NCBI GenBank assembly: GCA_963810775.1
Contig: CAWEOT010000006.1
Coordinates: forward strand, 276,250-340,249
Length of the DNA: 64,000 bases
Direction: 5' to 3'
Source: DATBVX01 sp963810775
GTDB lineage: Bacteria; Pseudomonadota; Gammaproteobacteria; Steroidobacterales; Steroidobacteraceae
Position numbers and translations under genes: made by a program. The notes beneath the pieces are model-generated. The model made no database searches. It was not told where the DNA came from and saw only the letters and a program-made list of their open reading frames with translations. This document shows positions 9,961 to 19,783 of the stretch, one piece after another. How positions within the stretch are numbered: position 1 is the first letter of the stretch; the number at the start of each line of letters is the position of its first letter.

Positions 9961-12775
9961 TTGCGAGTGCCGCAGGTGGCCGTTTCAGCAGGATCTACAA
10001 AACACATTAGCGCCGATGGTCCACCGGGATGGATCAACAAGCTCTGCATCGGGCTTGTGATCTACGTCACCATTTGCGCGGCATGGATGCTGACAGGATT
10101 CGGCGGCGACCGTGTCCGTCACTACGTTGGCCTGCTGGCTGACGCCCCCGCCGCTCTTGCAGCCTTGATCGTTACCATCGCGGCGACGCGCCGCATCGTG
10201 CGGGGCACGTCGCGAACTGCGTGGACATGCTTGTCGATAGCGATCGCCCTGTATTTCGTGGGCACCACTATCGGCATCTACGCCTGGCTGCACGACCGGG
10301 ACCCATTCCCCGGACCTTCCGACGTCTTCTACCTCGCCTTCTACCCGTTCCTCGGCGTGGCTGTTGGCCTCATGATCCGGGCCGCGGCGGTAAGAGTTCG
10401 CTGGACGCAATTCCTGGTCGACGCCACGATCCTGGTAGTCGGCTTCGGTGCGTTCTTCTGGTTCCTGATCATCCACCCAGCCGCATCGAATGGCGAAATC
10501 GACGTGCTCAAGAACGCGCTGAGCCAGACCTACATTGCGCTCAGCTGCATTCTGGTGCTCACGCTCGGCGTGCTGCTCCTGGCTGGCGCCGCGGGCAATA
10601 CGGTTGGGCGCCGCGTTCCGCTGCTACTCTCGGTCGGATTCGCGACCATGTTTCTCGGCGACATCCTGTGGTCGGTTGCGAAGATCGGTGGGCACTATCT
10701 GTCAGGCGACCTGCAGGACGTGCTGTACCTCGCCTGTTACGTTCCGATGGCCCTCGCGGGACGCGAGCAGATGCGCCTTTCCGCCACCCCGTCCGGGACC
10801 GAATCGCGCGCCTCGATGCCGCTGGCTCAGTCGCTGCCCTACGCATCCATGCTGACCGCGTTCCTGGTGCTCGTATCTTTCACGCGCGGTGAGATTGGCA
10901 GCCCTGCGACGGTGATGACCATTGTCGTCTTCGGGCTTGCGCTGCTGGTGATGGTGCGCCAGGCACTGGTGCTGCGCGACGATGCCCTGATCCGCGAGCG
11001 ACGCGCGGCTCGCATGGTCGAGGATCGCTACGCTTCCCTGATCGCGAATGCGTCCGACGTCATCATGACCGTCGCCGTCGACGGCTCACTCCTCTTTGTA
11101 TCTCCGGCTTCCGAGCGCACGCTCGGTCTCAAGCCGGAAGCTGTCGTCGGCAAGAACCTGTTCGACATCTGGAAGGGCGATGACGGTGAGCGGCTGAGAA
11201 CGTTCCTGGGAGAGGTCGCTGCATCGGCCGGCGAAGCCCTTGGGCCGGTTGAAATGCGCATCGAACGCGGCAGCAATCGCTACGTGCTCGAAATCGTCGG
11301 CAGCAATCTGACCAACGATCCGGCGGTGGAGGGACTCGCGCTCAACTTCCGTGACATCACCGAGCGCAAGGCACTCGAAGAGCAGTTGCGGCAGCTGGCG
11401 TTTCACGACTCGCTGACGATGCTGGCGAACCGGGGACTCTTCCGCGACCGCGTGCAGCACGCCTTGACACTCGCGAATCGGGGCCGGCAACAGCTGGCCG
11501 TGATGTTCGTTGACCTCGACAACTTCAAGAACGTGAATGACTCGCTCGGCCACGATGCGGGCGATCGGCTGCTGCAGGCGGTGGCGCAGCGGCTCGTCAA
11601 GTCGACGCGTTTCTCCGACACCGTGGCGCGCCTGGGCGGCGACGAATTTGCCATCCTGCTCGAGGCAATTTCGACGACAAAAGAGGTCGAGCACCTCGCC
11701 GCCCAGCTGATCGAGAAGCTTGATCAACCGTTCATTCTCAACGCAACTGAAGTTCGCATCTCAGCCAGCATTGGTGTGGCGTTCTCGACCCAGGAAGCAA
11801 GCGCCGAGGCGCTGCTGAGCAAGGCTGATACCGCGATGTACTTTGCGAAGGCCGCGGGTAAGAACCGCTTTCTCTCTTTTGAGCCGGCGATGCAGGAGAT
11901 GCTTCAGGAGAAAACACGCCTGGTGGCCGACATCGCCCGCGCTATCGCCAACGAGGAGTTTTACGTCGAGTACCAGCCGATCGTCGATCTCGGCACGCGG
12001 AGCCTGCTGGGTGTGGAGGCGCTCGTGCGCTGGCGGCACCCTGAACTCGGGCGTGCTGATGCCCGGTCGGTTCATCCAGATCGCCGAGGAATGCGGTCAG
12101 ATCGTAAAGCTCGGTCGCTGGGTGCTGCACCGCGCGTGCCGTGAGGTGCGTGCGTGGCGCAACTCTGTCGCCGGTGGCGAGAGGCTCCGGGTCGCGGTCA
12201 ATATTTCGAGTCGCCACCTGCAAAATGGCGACCTGGCGCGCGACGTGGCGCACGCCCTGCAGGAGTCGGGACTCGAGCCCGGCAACCTCGTGATCGAATT
12301 GACCGAAAGCACGATCATGCACAACACGGAGGCGAACCTCGCCTGGCTGCAGCAGTTGAAGGCGCTCGGCGTGCGGATTGCGATCGACGATTTCGGCACC
12401 GGCTACTCGTCGCTTTCGTACCTGCACCGCTTTCCGATCGACATTCTCAAGATCGATCGATCGTTCGTTGGCCGCCTGACCAATTCCTCCACCGGCCCAG
12501 AGCTCGCGCGCGCAGTAATGACGCTCAGCGAGACGCTGGGTCTCGATGCCGTGGCCGAAGGAATCGAGTTCGAACCGCAGGTCGATGCTCTTCTGCAGCT
12601 CGGGTGTGTTGCCGGACAGGGGTTCCTGTTTGCGAAGTCCGGGTCCCTCGCGGAGCTGTCGAAGAGCCCGTTCGTGGCGAAACGCAACGAGCTTTGGACT
12701 TCCCAGTCGTCTCGCGAACGCCTTTCGCCGACCGGACGCTTCCGCGCGCTCTCGGATGTCGCTGGGGCGGCTTGA
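9961..12775 (+). CDS. Membrane PAS-GGDEF-EAL cyclic-di-GMP enzyme, one frame break
   Basis: The first 340 or so residues form a bundle of about nine hydrophobic segments. A PAS domain follows (ERTLGLKPEAVVGKNLF), then GGDEF (FVDLDNFKNVNDSLGHDAGD, signature LGGDEF near residue 558) and EAL (EALVRWRHPE, ESTIMHNTEAN, AIDDFGTGYSSLSYL, LKIDRSFV). The frame changes near 12050 between WRHPELG and LMPGRFIQIAEECG with normal family sequence on both sides, so the gene runs to 12775. Both signatures are intact, so synthesis and hydrolysis of c-di-GMP are both possible. The start is weak: TTG 9961 or a nearby GTG. Next gene lies on the opposite strand. Confidence 0.85.
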
Positions 12776-12809
12776 GAGCAGCGCCCATTTTCCGGATATA
12801 CCCGCGCAC

Positions 12810-13367
12810 TTACGATCGGGTGGCTATTTGACCAAAAGGCATGCGCGCCGGCGATGAGTCTCGGGCGGAACACGCGGCAATGCGGCGCGACAGCTCGCCG
12901 ATATCTCGTACGAGGGTTCGCGTATCGTGAATGTGCAGTTCGATTTCGCCGATCAATTTGCTGGTCGTGGCGGGGTCACGAAACAATTGCCGGAAGGAAG
13001 TGACGCCGATCCGCTGTTCGGGTGGTTTGCCCGCGTCGCCGCTGCTTGCGAGCCCGCCATGCGCCAGTGAATCTCTCTTGCGCGCCAGCACTTGTGCGCG
13101 CAACCAGACGTGCAGCCAATCCTGCTGCAGGGCTTTGGGGACTATTCGTTGCTCCGCTAGCCCTACTAGAAACGCACGGCGTCGCTCAAATTTCCATTCG
13201 CTGCTAGCCCACTGCAACCGTGGCTCCTCACATAGCAGCGCAATGCATGCGCGAGTCCATGCCTCGGCATCGCCGAAAGCAAGCAGAAACTGCCCGACAG
13301 CGCTGTAGAGCTTGGCTTCCAGTTCGACCGCCTCCTGCTGTCGCGCTGCTTCGTCTTGCTCGTCCAT
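12810..13367 (-). CDS. Uncharacterised protein with HEPN-like RxxxxH motif
   Basis: 185 residues from ATG 13367, which reads MDEQDEAARQQ; an in-frame extension to 13442 adds basic noise-like residues. I do not recognise the family. The protein is helical, with an acidic start, several tryptophans and a central ARKRDSLAHGG. This fits the R-x(4-6)-H pattern of HEPN nucleases and resembles the related AHG signature of structural HEPN proteins. That is a motif observation only. It sits downstream of the histidine kinase gene on the same strand, with a palindromic motif about 80 bases before its start that recurs at the kinase promoter. This suggests the two-component system may control it. Confidence 0.6.
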   Translation of the reverse strand: MDEQDEAARQQEAVELEAKLYSAVGQFLLAFGDAEAWTRACIALLCEEPRLQWASSEWKFERRRAFLVGLAEQRIVPKALQQDWLHVWLRAQVLARKRDSLAHGGLASSGDAGKPPEQRIGVTSFRQLFRDPATTSKLIGEIELHIHDTRTLVRDIGELSRRIAACSARDSSPARMPFGQIATRS

Positions 13368-13443
13368 GATGTCGTTCCGTCTCGGCAGACTCCGTCGTTG
13401 CCATTGAAGATTACGCTGGGATGATCGGCCGCCCCGACCCAAC

Positions 13444-13464
13444 GGACAATTGGACCTTAGGACT
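13444..13464 (-). promoter_or_regulatory. Dyad motif A, candidate response-regulator site
   Basis: Plus-strand reading CAATTGGACCTTAGGACTACG; the core CCTTAGG is near-palindromic. It matches a second copy at 17035-17055 in 18 of 21 aligned positions (AATTG to ACGT) and a looser copy at 15638-15658. It lies about 80 bases upstream of the HEPN-like gene start. Confidence 0.5.
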
Positions 13465-13508
13465 ACGTGCGTCGCTTTCCCGCGGGCGCGGCCTGCGCGG
13501 CAGTGTCA

Positions 13509-15577
13509 CTATGGGCGAGGTGCTTCGACGGCGCGCACAGTGAAGCGAAACGTCGCGCCGCTCGCCCGGGTTGTTCTCCGCCCAGATCCGTCCGCGATGG
13601 GCTTCGATGATCGAGCGGGCGATCGAGAGCCCGAGCCCCATGCCGTCCGGCTTGGTGGTGAAGAAGGATTCGAAAATGCGCTTCATCGCGTCCGCAGGGA
13701 TGCCGCGACCGCGGTCGGTCACGCGGACTTCGATGGTGCCGTCGCCATTGTGCGCCGTTTTGAGCGTGAGCTCGCGCGCCACGTCGGGCGCTTCCTGCAT
13801 CGCGTCCATGCCGTTGACGATCAGGTTGATGAGCACCTGTTCCAGGTACATGCGGTCGGCAGACACCAGCGGCAGCGCTTCGGCGAGCTCGCTGCGCAGC
13901 TGCACACGCCGCTGTCGCGCATCACTCGCCACCAGGCGGAGCACGCCCGATGCGGTCTCGTTAAGATCCAGTGGCTGCAGTTGAATCTCGCGATTGCGCA
14001 GGTGCGTGCGCATCCGGCGCATCACCTCGCTCGCCCGCAGATCCTCCTGGCAGATGTCCTCCAGGATCTGACGAATCTGCTCGAGTGGCGGCTCCGGCGA
14101 TTGCAGCAGTGTCTCAGCCGCCTCCGCGTTACTGAGAATTGCGGACAACGGCTGATTCACTTCGTGCGCGACCATCGCGGTCAGCTCGCCGGCCATCGCG
14201 AGTCGCGCCGCGTGGGCGAGATTGCGATTGGCCTCCTCTGCCCGCTTGCGATCAGTGATGTCCTGACCAATCGCCTGAAATTCGCGCAGCTGGCCCGCCG
14301 CGTTGTAGATCGCATGCACGGCCCAGTGCTGCCAGCCGCCGCGACCGTCTGCAAGCTTCACCTCGTGCTCCCATTCGCACAGCCTCTGCGCTTGAAGCTG
14401 CGAGCTCCATTTGCTGGCGCGCCGTAGCGCGGGTTTCTTCGGGCAGCAGATCGAGCAGCCGGGTATTGATGAGCTGCTCACGATCGCGTCCGACAGATCG
14501 GCAATAGGCCTCGTTGACGAACGTGAGCGTCGTGTCCGGAAGGAAGCGGCAGACGAAGCCCGTCTGGCTCTCGACCACCTCGCGGTAGCGTCGCTCGCTC
14601 TCGCCCAACGACTGCTCGACCCGCGCCTTCTGTTCGATCAGTACCGCGATCAGGTACAAGGGCGCTGCTCTCAGGAGCAGAAATCGCTGCAGGGCGATGC
14701 CTTTCTCGGCGGGCGAGAGCCCGACGAAGGGTCCCACGTCCTGAAGAGCCGCGGCCACTGCAAAGCAGGCAAGTACCGCAATCGCTGCGGAGGCGCCGCG
14801 CATACCGAACCGGACCGCCGCCCAGAACAGAAACGGAACCGGCGCGTAGAAACGAGACATCTCGAACTCAGGCCCACCCGTGTCAGTTTCAAACGCGAGG
14901 TACGAAGTGAGGACCAGCCCCACGGCCAGCAGCGTGCCTTCCAGCCAGCGAGCGTTCAGGCGACGCGGTAGATACCAACGTGCACCGACGAACCAGTAGA
15001 AAATCGCAGGCGTGATGATCAGGGTCGCGAGCGCATCGCCCCAGAACCACTGCTCCCACGCCGACCAGTAGTCAGGTCCCACGGCCTGTCGTGCCGCGGC
15101 GCCCGCGAATGCAGACAGTGCTGGTGCGAGCAGCACCGCAAACAGGCAGTACACGCCAAAATCCGTGACAGTCTCAAAGCGCAGCGGGTTGCGCATGAAA
15201 CGACGCAGCATCGCGGCCGCAAACACACCCTTGGCCGAATCGATCGCAAAGGTCGCGAGCAGAAACCACTGCGAGGTATCGGCAGGCACCTCGACCGACA
15301 GTCGAATCGGTAGCGGCGCGAGAAGCACCAGCCACCACCAGCGGGGCGGGACCAGCAGCAGTGCGCACAGCAGGACGGAATCCGGAAACCAGAATGGCGA
15401 CGGGGTCGCGTCGGTGAACCCCATGCCATAGCGGTAGGCAAAGTAGAACGCAGTCTCGAACAGGCAGAAGGCGAGAACGTACCTGACCCAGGGCTGGCGG
15501 GTCTGGAATGGAAGGCTGAACGTCGGCTCGCTTCTTCTGTCATCCGCCGCGGGCGCGAAGACGCTCGAGACCGCCAT
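13509..15577 (-). CDS. MASE1-PAS sensor histidine kinase, two frame breaks
   Basis: Membrane sensor kinase. The first 300 or so residues are a MASE1-like integral membrane sensor with many hydrophobic helices (SPFWFPDSVLLC is typical), then a PAS domain (RYREVVESQTGFVCRF, FVNEAYCRSVG). HisKA follows with phospho-accepting histidine in MVAHEVNQPLSAIL, then HATPase with N, G1 and G2 boxes (NLIVNGMDAM, DRGRGIPAD, GMGLGLSIARSI). The frame changes near 14390 inside the PAS region and again near 13558; after the second, the product ends normally (GATFRFTVRAVEAPRP) at TAG 13509. It is divergent from the single-domain regulator at 15700 and near a FixJ-type regulator, its likely partners. Ligand unknown. 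Confidence 0.85.
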
Positions 15578-15637
15578 GATTCGTCGCCTGTTGTGAACGC
15601 GATGTGCACAGAGTAGGCCAGTTTGACGATTGTTGGA

Positions 15638-15658
15638 AATTGTCCGTAGGACGTAAGT
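15638..15658 (-). promoter_or_regulatory. Dyad motif B between divergent kinase and regulator genes
   Basis: AATTGTCCGTAGGACGTAAGT resembles motifs A and C (shared AATTG, CC-TAGGAC) with one gap. It lies about 60 bases upstream of the kinase start and 42 upstream of the response regulator, a suitable place for autoregulation. Confidence 0.45.
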
Positions 15659-15699
15659 CCACTAGGCGCCGCGCACTTTCGAGCGTCCAATGCACGTCC

Positions 15700-16110
15700 A
15701 TGGGAGAGCGGCAACACCTGGTAGCGGTTATTGATGACGAAGAGCCGGTTCGCCGCGCGCTCGCGCGCATGTTGCAAGCCTCACTCTACGAGGTGCTGGC
15801 GTTCCCCAACGGGCAGGTGTTCCTCGATTCGCTGCGCGCCATCATTCCTGACTGCGTGCTGCTCGACTTGAATATGCCAGGCCTGACCGGCGGCGACGTT
15901 CAGCGCGCCCTGACCGACGCGCGATTAGGGGTGCCGGTCATCGTCATGACCGCTCACGATCGGCCCGGCCTGCGCGAGCAATGCCTGTCGGAAGGCGCGA
16001 CCGCCTTCTTCGCCAAGCCCTTGCGCCGCGACAGCGTGATCCCGGTCATCGATGAGGCGATTCGCCGGAAAGCGGAAATCGCGCCGCGCAACGGGGTCGT
16101 CCAAGCATGA
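15700..16110 (+). CDS. Single-domain response regulator (receiver only)
   Basis: 136 residues comprising just a CheY-like receiver: acidic pair in VAVIDDEEPVRR, phospho-aspartate in CVLLDLNMPGLTG, threonine in IVMTAHD and lysine in FFAKPLRR. There is no output domain, so it probably acts by protein contact or in a phosphorelay. Start taken at ATG 15700 (MGERQHLVAVIDD), since the reading from 15604 adds a leader over the promoter. It is transcribed away from the MASE1 kinase and 100 bases ahead of the FixJ-like regulator on the same strand. Confidence 0.88.
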   Translation: MGERQHLVAVIDDEEPVRRALARMLQASLYEVLAFPNGQVFLDSLRAIIPDCVLLDLNMPGLTGGDVQRALTDARLGVPVIVMTAHDRPGLREQCLSEGATAFFAKPLRRDSVIPVIDEAIRRKAEIAPRNGVVQA

Positions 16111-16212
16111 AGATGGCAGGCAGGCGTAGTTCCGCTCCATAATCCAACCACAGCAAATTCAAACGTTCACGCGCTGTAGCGATCCGGTCGTTCGACCGCG
16201 CCGAGGCGATTC

Positions 16213-16854
16213 ATGGACGCAGGGACAACCGTTTACTTGCTCGACGACGATGAAGCGGTCGTGCGCGCCCTCGCGCGCGTACTAGAAGCTGAGGGCTACC
16301 GGACCAGCTCGTACACGTCGGCGAGCGAATTCCTCGCAGATCACGATCCCGAAGTCCCCGGATGCCTGGTCACGGATCTCGTGATGCCCGACATGAGCGG
16401 CCTCGAGCTGCAACGCGCGCTATCGGACCGGGGTTTCACGCGTCCCATCGTCTTCGTCACCGCGCGCGGCGATATGCCGACGACAGTTGAGGGAATGAGA
16501 GCGGGTGCGGTCAGTTTCCTCGCGAAGCCGGTGCGCAAGAGCGAGCTCCTGCCGACGGTGCGTGAAGCGCTCGCCAAGGATGCCGCCACGCGATCGCAGC
16601 AGAGCGAGCAGCATCGTGTGGCCGAGTTGCTGGAGCGCCTGACGCCGCGCGAGCGCGAAGTGATGCAGCTCGTCGTCCAGGGGCTGAGGAACAAGCAGAT
16701 CGCCAATCAACTCGGCACCTCCGAGAAGACGGTTAAGGTGCACCGAGGCCGGCTGATGGGAAAGATGCGCGTCACGTCTGTGGCTGCACTCGCGACCCTA
16801 TTGGTGCGCACAGACGGGGGAGCTCAGAAGCTCAGCATGCCGCGCGAGGACTGA
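16213..16854 (+). CDS. FixJ/NarL-type response regulator with LuxR HTH
   Basis: 213 residues. Receiver at about 6-120 with acidic pocket YLLDDDEAVVR, phospho-aspartate in LVTDLVMPDMSG, threonine in VFVTARGD and lysine in FLAKPVRK. The LuxR helix-turn-helix is at about 138-200 (LTPREREVMQLVVQGLRNKQIANQLG, SEKTVKVHRGRLMGKM). Typical FixJ length. Follows the receiver-only protein and probably belongs to the same MASE1-kinase system. It is the obvious candidate to bind the repeated dyads at 13444, 15638 and 17035, but that link is inference. Confidence 0.92.
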   Translation: MDAGTTVYLLDDDEAVVRALARVLEAEGYRTSSYTSASEFLADHDPEVPGCLVTDLVMPDMSGLELQRALSDRGFTRPIVFVTARGDMPTTVEGMRAGAVSFLAKPVRKSELLPTVREALAKDAATRSQQSEQHRVAELLERLTPREREVMQLVVQGLRNKQIANQLGTSEKTVKVHRGRLMGKMRVTSVAALATLLVRTDGGAQKLSMPRED

Positions 16855-17096
16855 GCAGCCGCAAGTCCAGGTCAGTCGAAAGCTGTCGTGTGGCTACGAT
16901 GTGCCACATGAATTCCGATTCGTGTCTCCAAGGCATCGCGCTCTGGTCGTCGCGCTGACGACTTCCCTGTCCGAGGTGCGCAGACCGCCACACCGACAGC
17001 GCGTCCAGAATCGGTGCCGGCACGCGTGGACCGCAATTGGACCTTGGTCCTACGTCGACCACGAGCCAGCTTCGATTACCGGCCCGTCGCGGAGGC
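16855..17096. other. Intergenic region holding an orphan dyad
   Basis: About 240 bases between two convergent genes with no convincing coding frame. It nevertheless carries the dyad motif at 17035-17055, unexpected in a region flanked by two gene ends. A small RNA or unannotated short gene is possible; nothing else is visible. Confidence 0.35.
17035..17055. promoter_or_regulatory. Dyad motif C
   Basis: AATTGGACCTTGGTCCTACGT, with GGACC and GGTCC as inverted arms. Eighteen of 21 positions match motif A upstream of the HEPN-like gene. No gene start lies immediately next to it on either strand. Confidence 0.45.
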
Positions 17097-17729
17097 TCAT
17101 TTGGGCCGGCGGACGGCCCTCACCTTCCCGCTGTCTCCTCCTCCGCAGAAGAACTGATCGCCACCATCGGACTCGAGCCCAGAAACACCCACGCCGGGCG
17201 GCATCTCGAGCTGCTCCAGGACCTCCCCGGTTCGAGGATCGACTCGCCTCAATTCGCTCTCGTCATTCTCCCAGGTGCCATGCCAGAGCTCTCCGTCGAT
17301 CCAGGTGACCCCGGTGACGAAGCGATTGGATTCGATCGTGCGAAGAATCGCCCCGGTCTCGGGATCGACCTGGTGGATCTTGCGGTCGCGATACTGCCCC
17401 ACCCATAGCGTCCCTTCGGCCCAGGTGAGCCCCGAGTCACGGCCACCGCCGGGCGCTGGGATCGTAGCGAGTACACGGCCGGTCTTCGGATCGATCTTCT
17501 GGATGCGATTCTCGGAGATCTGAAACAGGTGCTCGCCGTCGAAGGCCGTTCCGGCATGCGCGAGGACATCGATCGAGCGTTGCGTCTTCCCGCTCGCAGG
17601 ATCGAAGGCACTCAGCGTGTCCCCGGTCGCAATCCAAACGTTATGACCGTCGTACGTGACTCCGTGCACGTGGTCGGCACCCGGAAAGGGTCCGTACTCA
17701 CGAACGATTTCGGCTGTTGATCTACGCAT
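17097..17729 (-). CDS. Beta-propeller protein, glutamine cyclotransferase/Vgb-like
   Basis: 210 residues with repeating propeller blades of the form 'DPxTGxV': ALSAFDPASGKTQ, IQKIDPKTGRVLAT, IHQVDPETGAILRTI and LRRVDPRTGEVLEQ, about 40 residues apart. No signal peptide, so probably cytoplasmic. The repeats resemble streptogramin lyase/glutamine cyclotransferase-type propellers; catalytic residues cannot be assigned, so enzyme function is uncertain. Its start is 31 bases after the stop of the TPR-winged-helix regulator on the same strand, suggesting an operon in which the regulator may respond to whatever the propeller binds. Confidence 0.75.
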   Translation of the reverse strand: MRRSTAEIVREYGPFPGADHVHGVTYDGHNVWIATGDTLSAFDPASGKTQRSIDVLAHAGTAFDGEHLFQISENRIQKIDPKTGRVLATIPAPGGGRDSGLTWAEGTLWVGQYRDRKIHQVDPETGAILRTIESNRFVTGVTWIDGELWHGTWENDESELRRVDPRTGEVLEQLEMPPGVGVSGLESDGGDQFFCGGGDSGKVRAVRRPK

Positions 17730-17760
17730 GTTCCACCTGGTCAGTTAGCGGAGTTCCATC

Positions 17761-18981
17761 CTAGACAATCGGCAGAGAAGCCGGGAGTAACAAGGTCGTC
17801 GTGAATCCCGGCACGGGCGGAGTCATCCAGCGACGAGCTCGCCCGCGACCATACGAGTGCACCTTGCCTGCTGCGGCAAGCGAGTCGAGCGCTCGCTGCA
17901 CGGTGCGCTGGCTCGTTCCGAGCGCGAGCGCAAGGGCGGAGCTCGACCACGATTCACCATCAGCGAGGAAACCGAGCACCGCCGCATACTCCTCTTCGAC
18001 GGGCAGCGCCAGGACGACGACCTCGCGTGCGCGGCGCGGCGTCAGCGCAAACCCTCGCTGCGTCGCGCTCACGTCGGCCAGCGTCCGAAGCACCTTGCGA
18101 AGCCGCCCGATTTCGACTCGTAACCGCGCGCGAAGCGATTCGTCAGCGCGCTTCAATCTGAATGCGCGCGCGACGAGCGCGTCCCTCGGTATGTCTCCCG
18201 GCCACGCTTCACCCAGCGCGCGCGCGAGCGCGAACAACACCGGCCGCTTCGCGAGCGAGATCACCGTGCCAGCGTGACGCACGACATGCCGGCAGGCATC
18301 CACTACCAAAGTCTTCGACGCCAGCAACGCTTCGACCTCATCGAGCAAGAGGAGTCGCTCCTCGCCACGCGCAATCAGGCGCGCGGCGGGCGCGTTCAGC
18401 ACCAAGCGTGCGCTTTCGACTTCAGCCGTCAGTGCAGGAATGCTGGCGTGGCGGGCTGCGGACGCGGCCCGTGCGAGCGTCGCACGCGCGATCTTCGTTC
18501 GGAGGCGTCGCATGGCGACGCCCGCGAGCACCAGTTCGTGAGCAGTCCGCAACGCGGGAGGGAAAGGTGTGGGGTCTACCTCGGCGAGCGCACGCTCGGC
18601 CTCGTCGATGCGCCCGATCAGGAGCAGGCGCCGGGCCTGCAGGTATCGCGCATGCGCAGCGTTTGCCCGGTCGCCGTGCCCTTCGAGCGTCACCCGTGCT
18701 GCGTCGAGCGCCTTCGCAGGCCAGCCCAGGTCGCGCGAGGCGAGCGCGATCTCCGCCTCGGCGACGACGCACCTCGCACGGGCCACCGCTTCCGTCGGAC
18801 CGAAGGCACGCGCCGCACTTCTCAGGAGCAGCTTGGCCCGAGGCAGATCTCCGAGCTGCGCCATCGCGATGCCTCGAAGCGCGAGAGCCGGCGCCTCGTT
18901 ACGCAGCGCGATCCGCTTCAATGCGCCGAGCGGATCACCCTTCGCGAGAGCACGCGCCGCCGCATTGATCAGCGAGTCCAT
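17761..18981 (-). CDS. TPR-like regulator with C-terminal winged-helix domain
   Basis: 406 residues from ATG 18981 (MDSLINAAARALAKGD). Residues about 1-190 are alanine-rich helical TPR-like repeats (AKLLLRSAARAFGPTE, ARYLQARRLLLIGRIDEAERAL). The middle has a LRKVLRTLADVSATQRGFAL stretch reminiscent of the DNA-binding part of OmpR/SARP-like regulators, and the C-terminus has a helix-turn-helix (SSALALALGTSQRTVQRALDS) plus a wing. No membrane segment. Composition is unusually rich in Ala, Arg and Leu. Likely a transcription regulator of itself and the downstream propeller gene. Family not firmly recognised. Confidence 0.7.
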   Translation of the reverse strand: MDSLINAAARALAKGDPLGALKRIALRNEAPALALRGIAMAQLGDLPRAKLLLRSAARAFGPTEAVARARCVVAEAEIALASRDLGWPAKALDAARVTLEGHGDRANAAHARYLQARRLLLIGRIDEAERALAEVDPTPFPPALRTAHELVLAGVAMRRLRTKIARATLARAASAARHASIPALTAEVESARLVLNAPAARLIARGEERLLLLDEVEALLASKTLVVDACRHVVRHAGTVISLAKRPVLFALARALGEAWPGDIPRDALVARAFRLKRADESLRARLRVEIGRLRKVLRTLADVSATQRGFALTPRRAREVVVLALPVEEEYAAVLGFLADGESWSSSALALALGTSQRTVQRALDSLAAAGKVHSYGRGRARRWMTPPVPGFTTTLLLPASLPIV

Positions 18982-19302
18982 CGGAATCCCGCGGGTTGGA
19001 CGAGAACGACATGACCCTACGTGTTGAGACTGCCCCTCGACTCGAGCGAGGCCCGCAATCGCGAACAGGGCTCCGGATCTGGGACGAACGGACGAAAATT
19101 GCGACAGTGGTCCCACCTTCGACGTTCAGCCGGCCGCAATGTTACCGCGCGGAGGCTGCTTCAGCAGAAAGCGCGCAATCGAGTGGCCTTGCAGCAGTGA
19201 CAGCTCCTCGCTCACGGGCGTACGATCATGCGTATCTGAAGCGCTGCGCAAGATGGATCCGGCCATCTTCGTTCACCGGTAGCGCGCTTCGGAGGGCGGG
19301 TG
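18982..19302. other. Intergenic region upstream of regulator and small lipoprotein
   Basis: About 320 bases between two divergent starts. No convincing coding frame, hairpin or repeat was seen; it should contain promoters for both directions. Confidence 0.35.
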
Positions 19303-19557
19303 ATGTTGCGATCAGTCTGGTGCGTGCTCTTGCTGGTGATGGCTGCCGGCTGCGCGGCCACGCCGACTGCGTACCGATATGCGGAGGCGAAGTCGCCCGC
19401 GACGAGCCACTGCCTGAAGTCGGGCACCCACATCGCATCCCGAGAGGGCAATTGTTTCGCGCCCGGCCGTTCGAGCGGCAGTCTCAGCCGCAATCCCGTG
19501 ACCACGGCAGCAGGGGCTCTGCACGATCTCGGCCCCGGCATCATCATCCGCCAGTAG
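19303..19557 (+). CDS. Small predicted lipoprotein
   Basis: 84 residues from ATG 19303, with GGAGG at 19291-19295 giving seven-base spacing. The N-terminus is a short signal sequence (SVWCVLLLVMAAGCAA) with a lipobox-like AAGC, so the mature protein would be a small outer- or inner-membrane lipoprotein. The remainder has two cysteines (SHCLKSG, GNCFAPG) that could form a disulfide, as in several small stress-related lipoproteins. Not recognised as a named family. Monocistronic. Confidence 0.6.
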   Translation: MLRSVWCVLLLVMAAGCAATPTAYRYAEAKSPATSHCLKSGTHIASREGNCFAPGRSSGSLSRNPVTTAAGALHDLGPGIIIRQ

Positions 19558-19783
19558 CTCGCACGACGCGGGCGCAAAGTCCGCTCAGGTCTTGAGCGCT
19601 TCCACCTGGATGCGCAACGGTGCGTCTTTGCCGCCGTACTCGACGCACGCGCCGCTGCAGTGGTCAGCGAGTGCATCGGAATCCCGTCACACTTGTCACT
19701 CTCACCATTCGATATCCGCTCCTAATCTATCTCATGACCAACGACCACCGGGTCGTCTTGCAACACGTAGTCAGGAGATCGCG

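Noticed and set aside
16832..17308. Short open frames on both strands after the FixJ gene
   Set aside because: Arg/Pro-rich, no ribosome site, overlapping the propeller gene; more likely non-coding.
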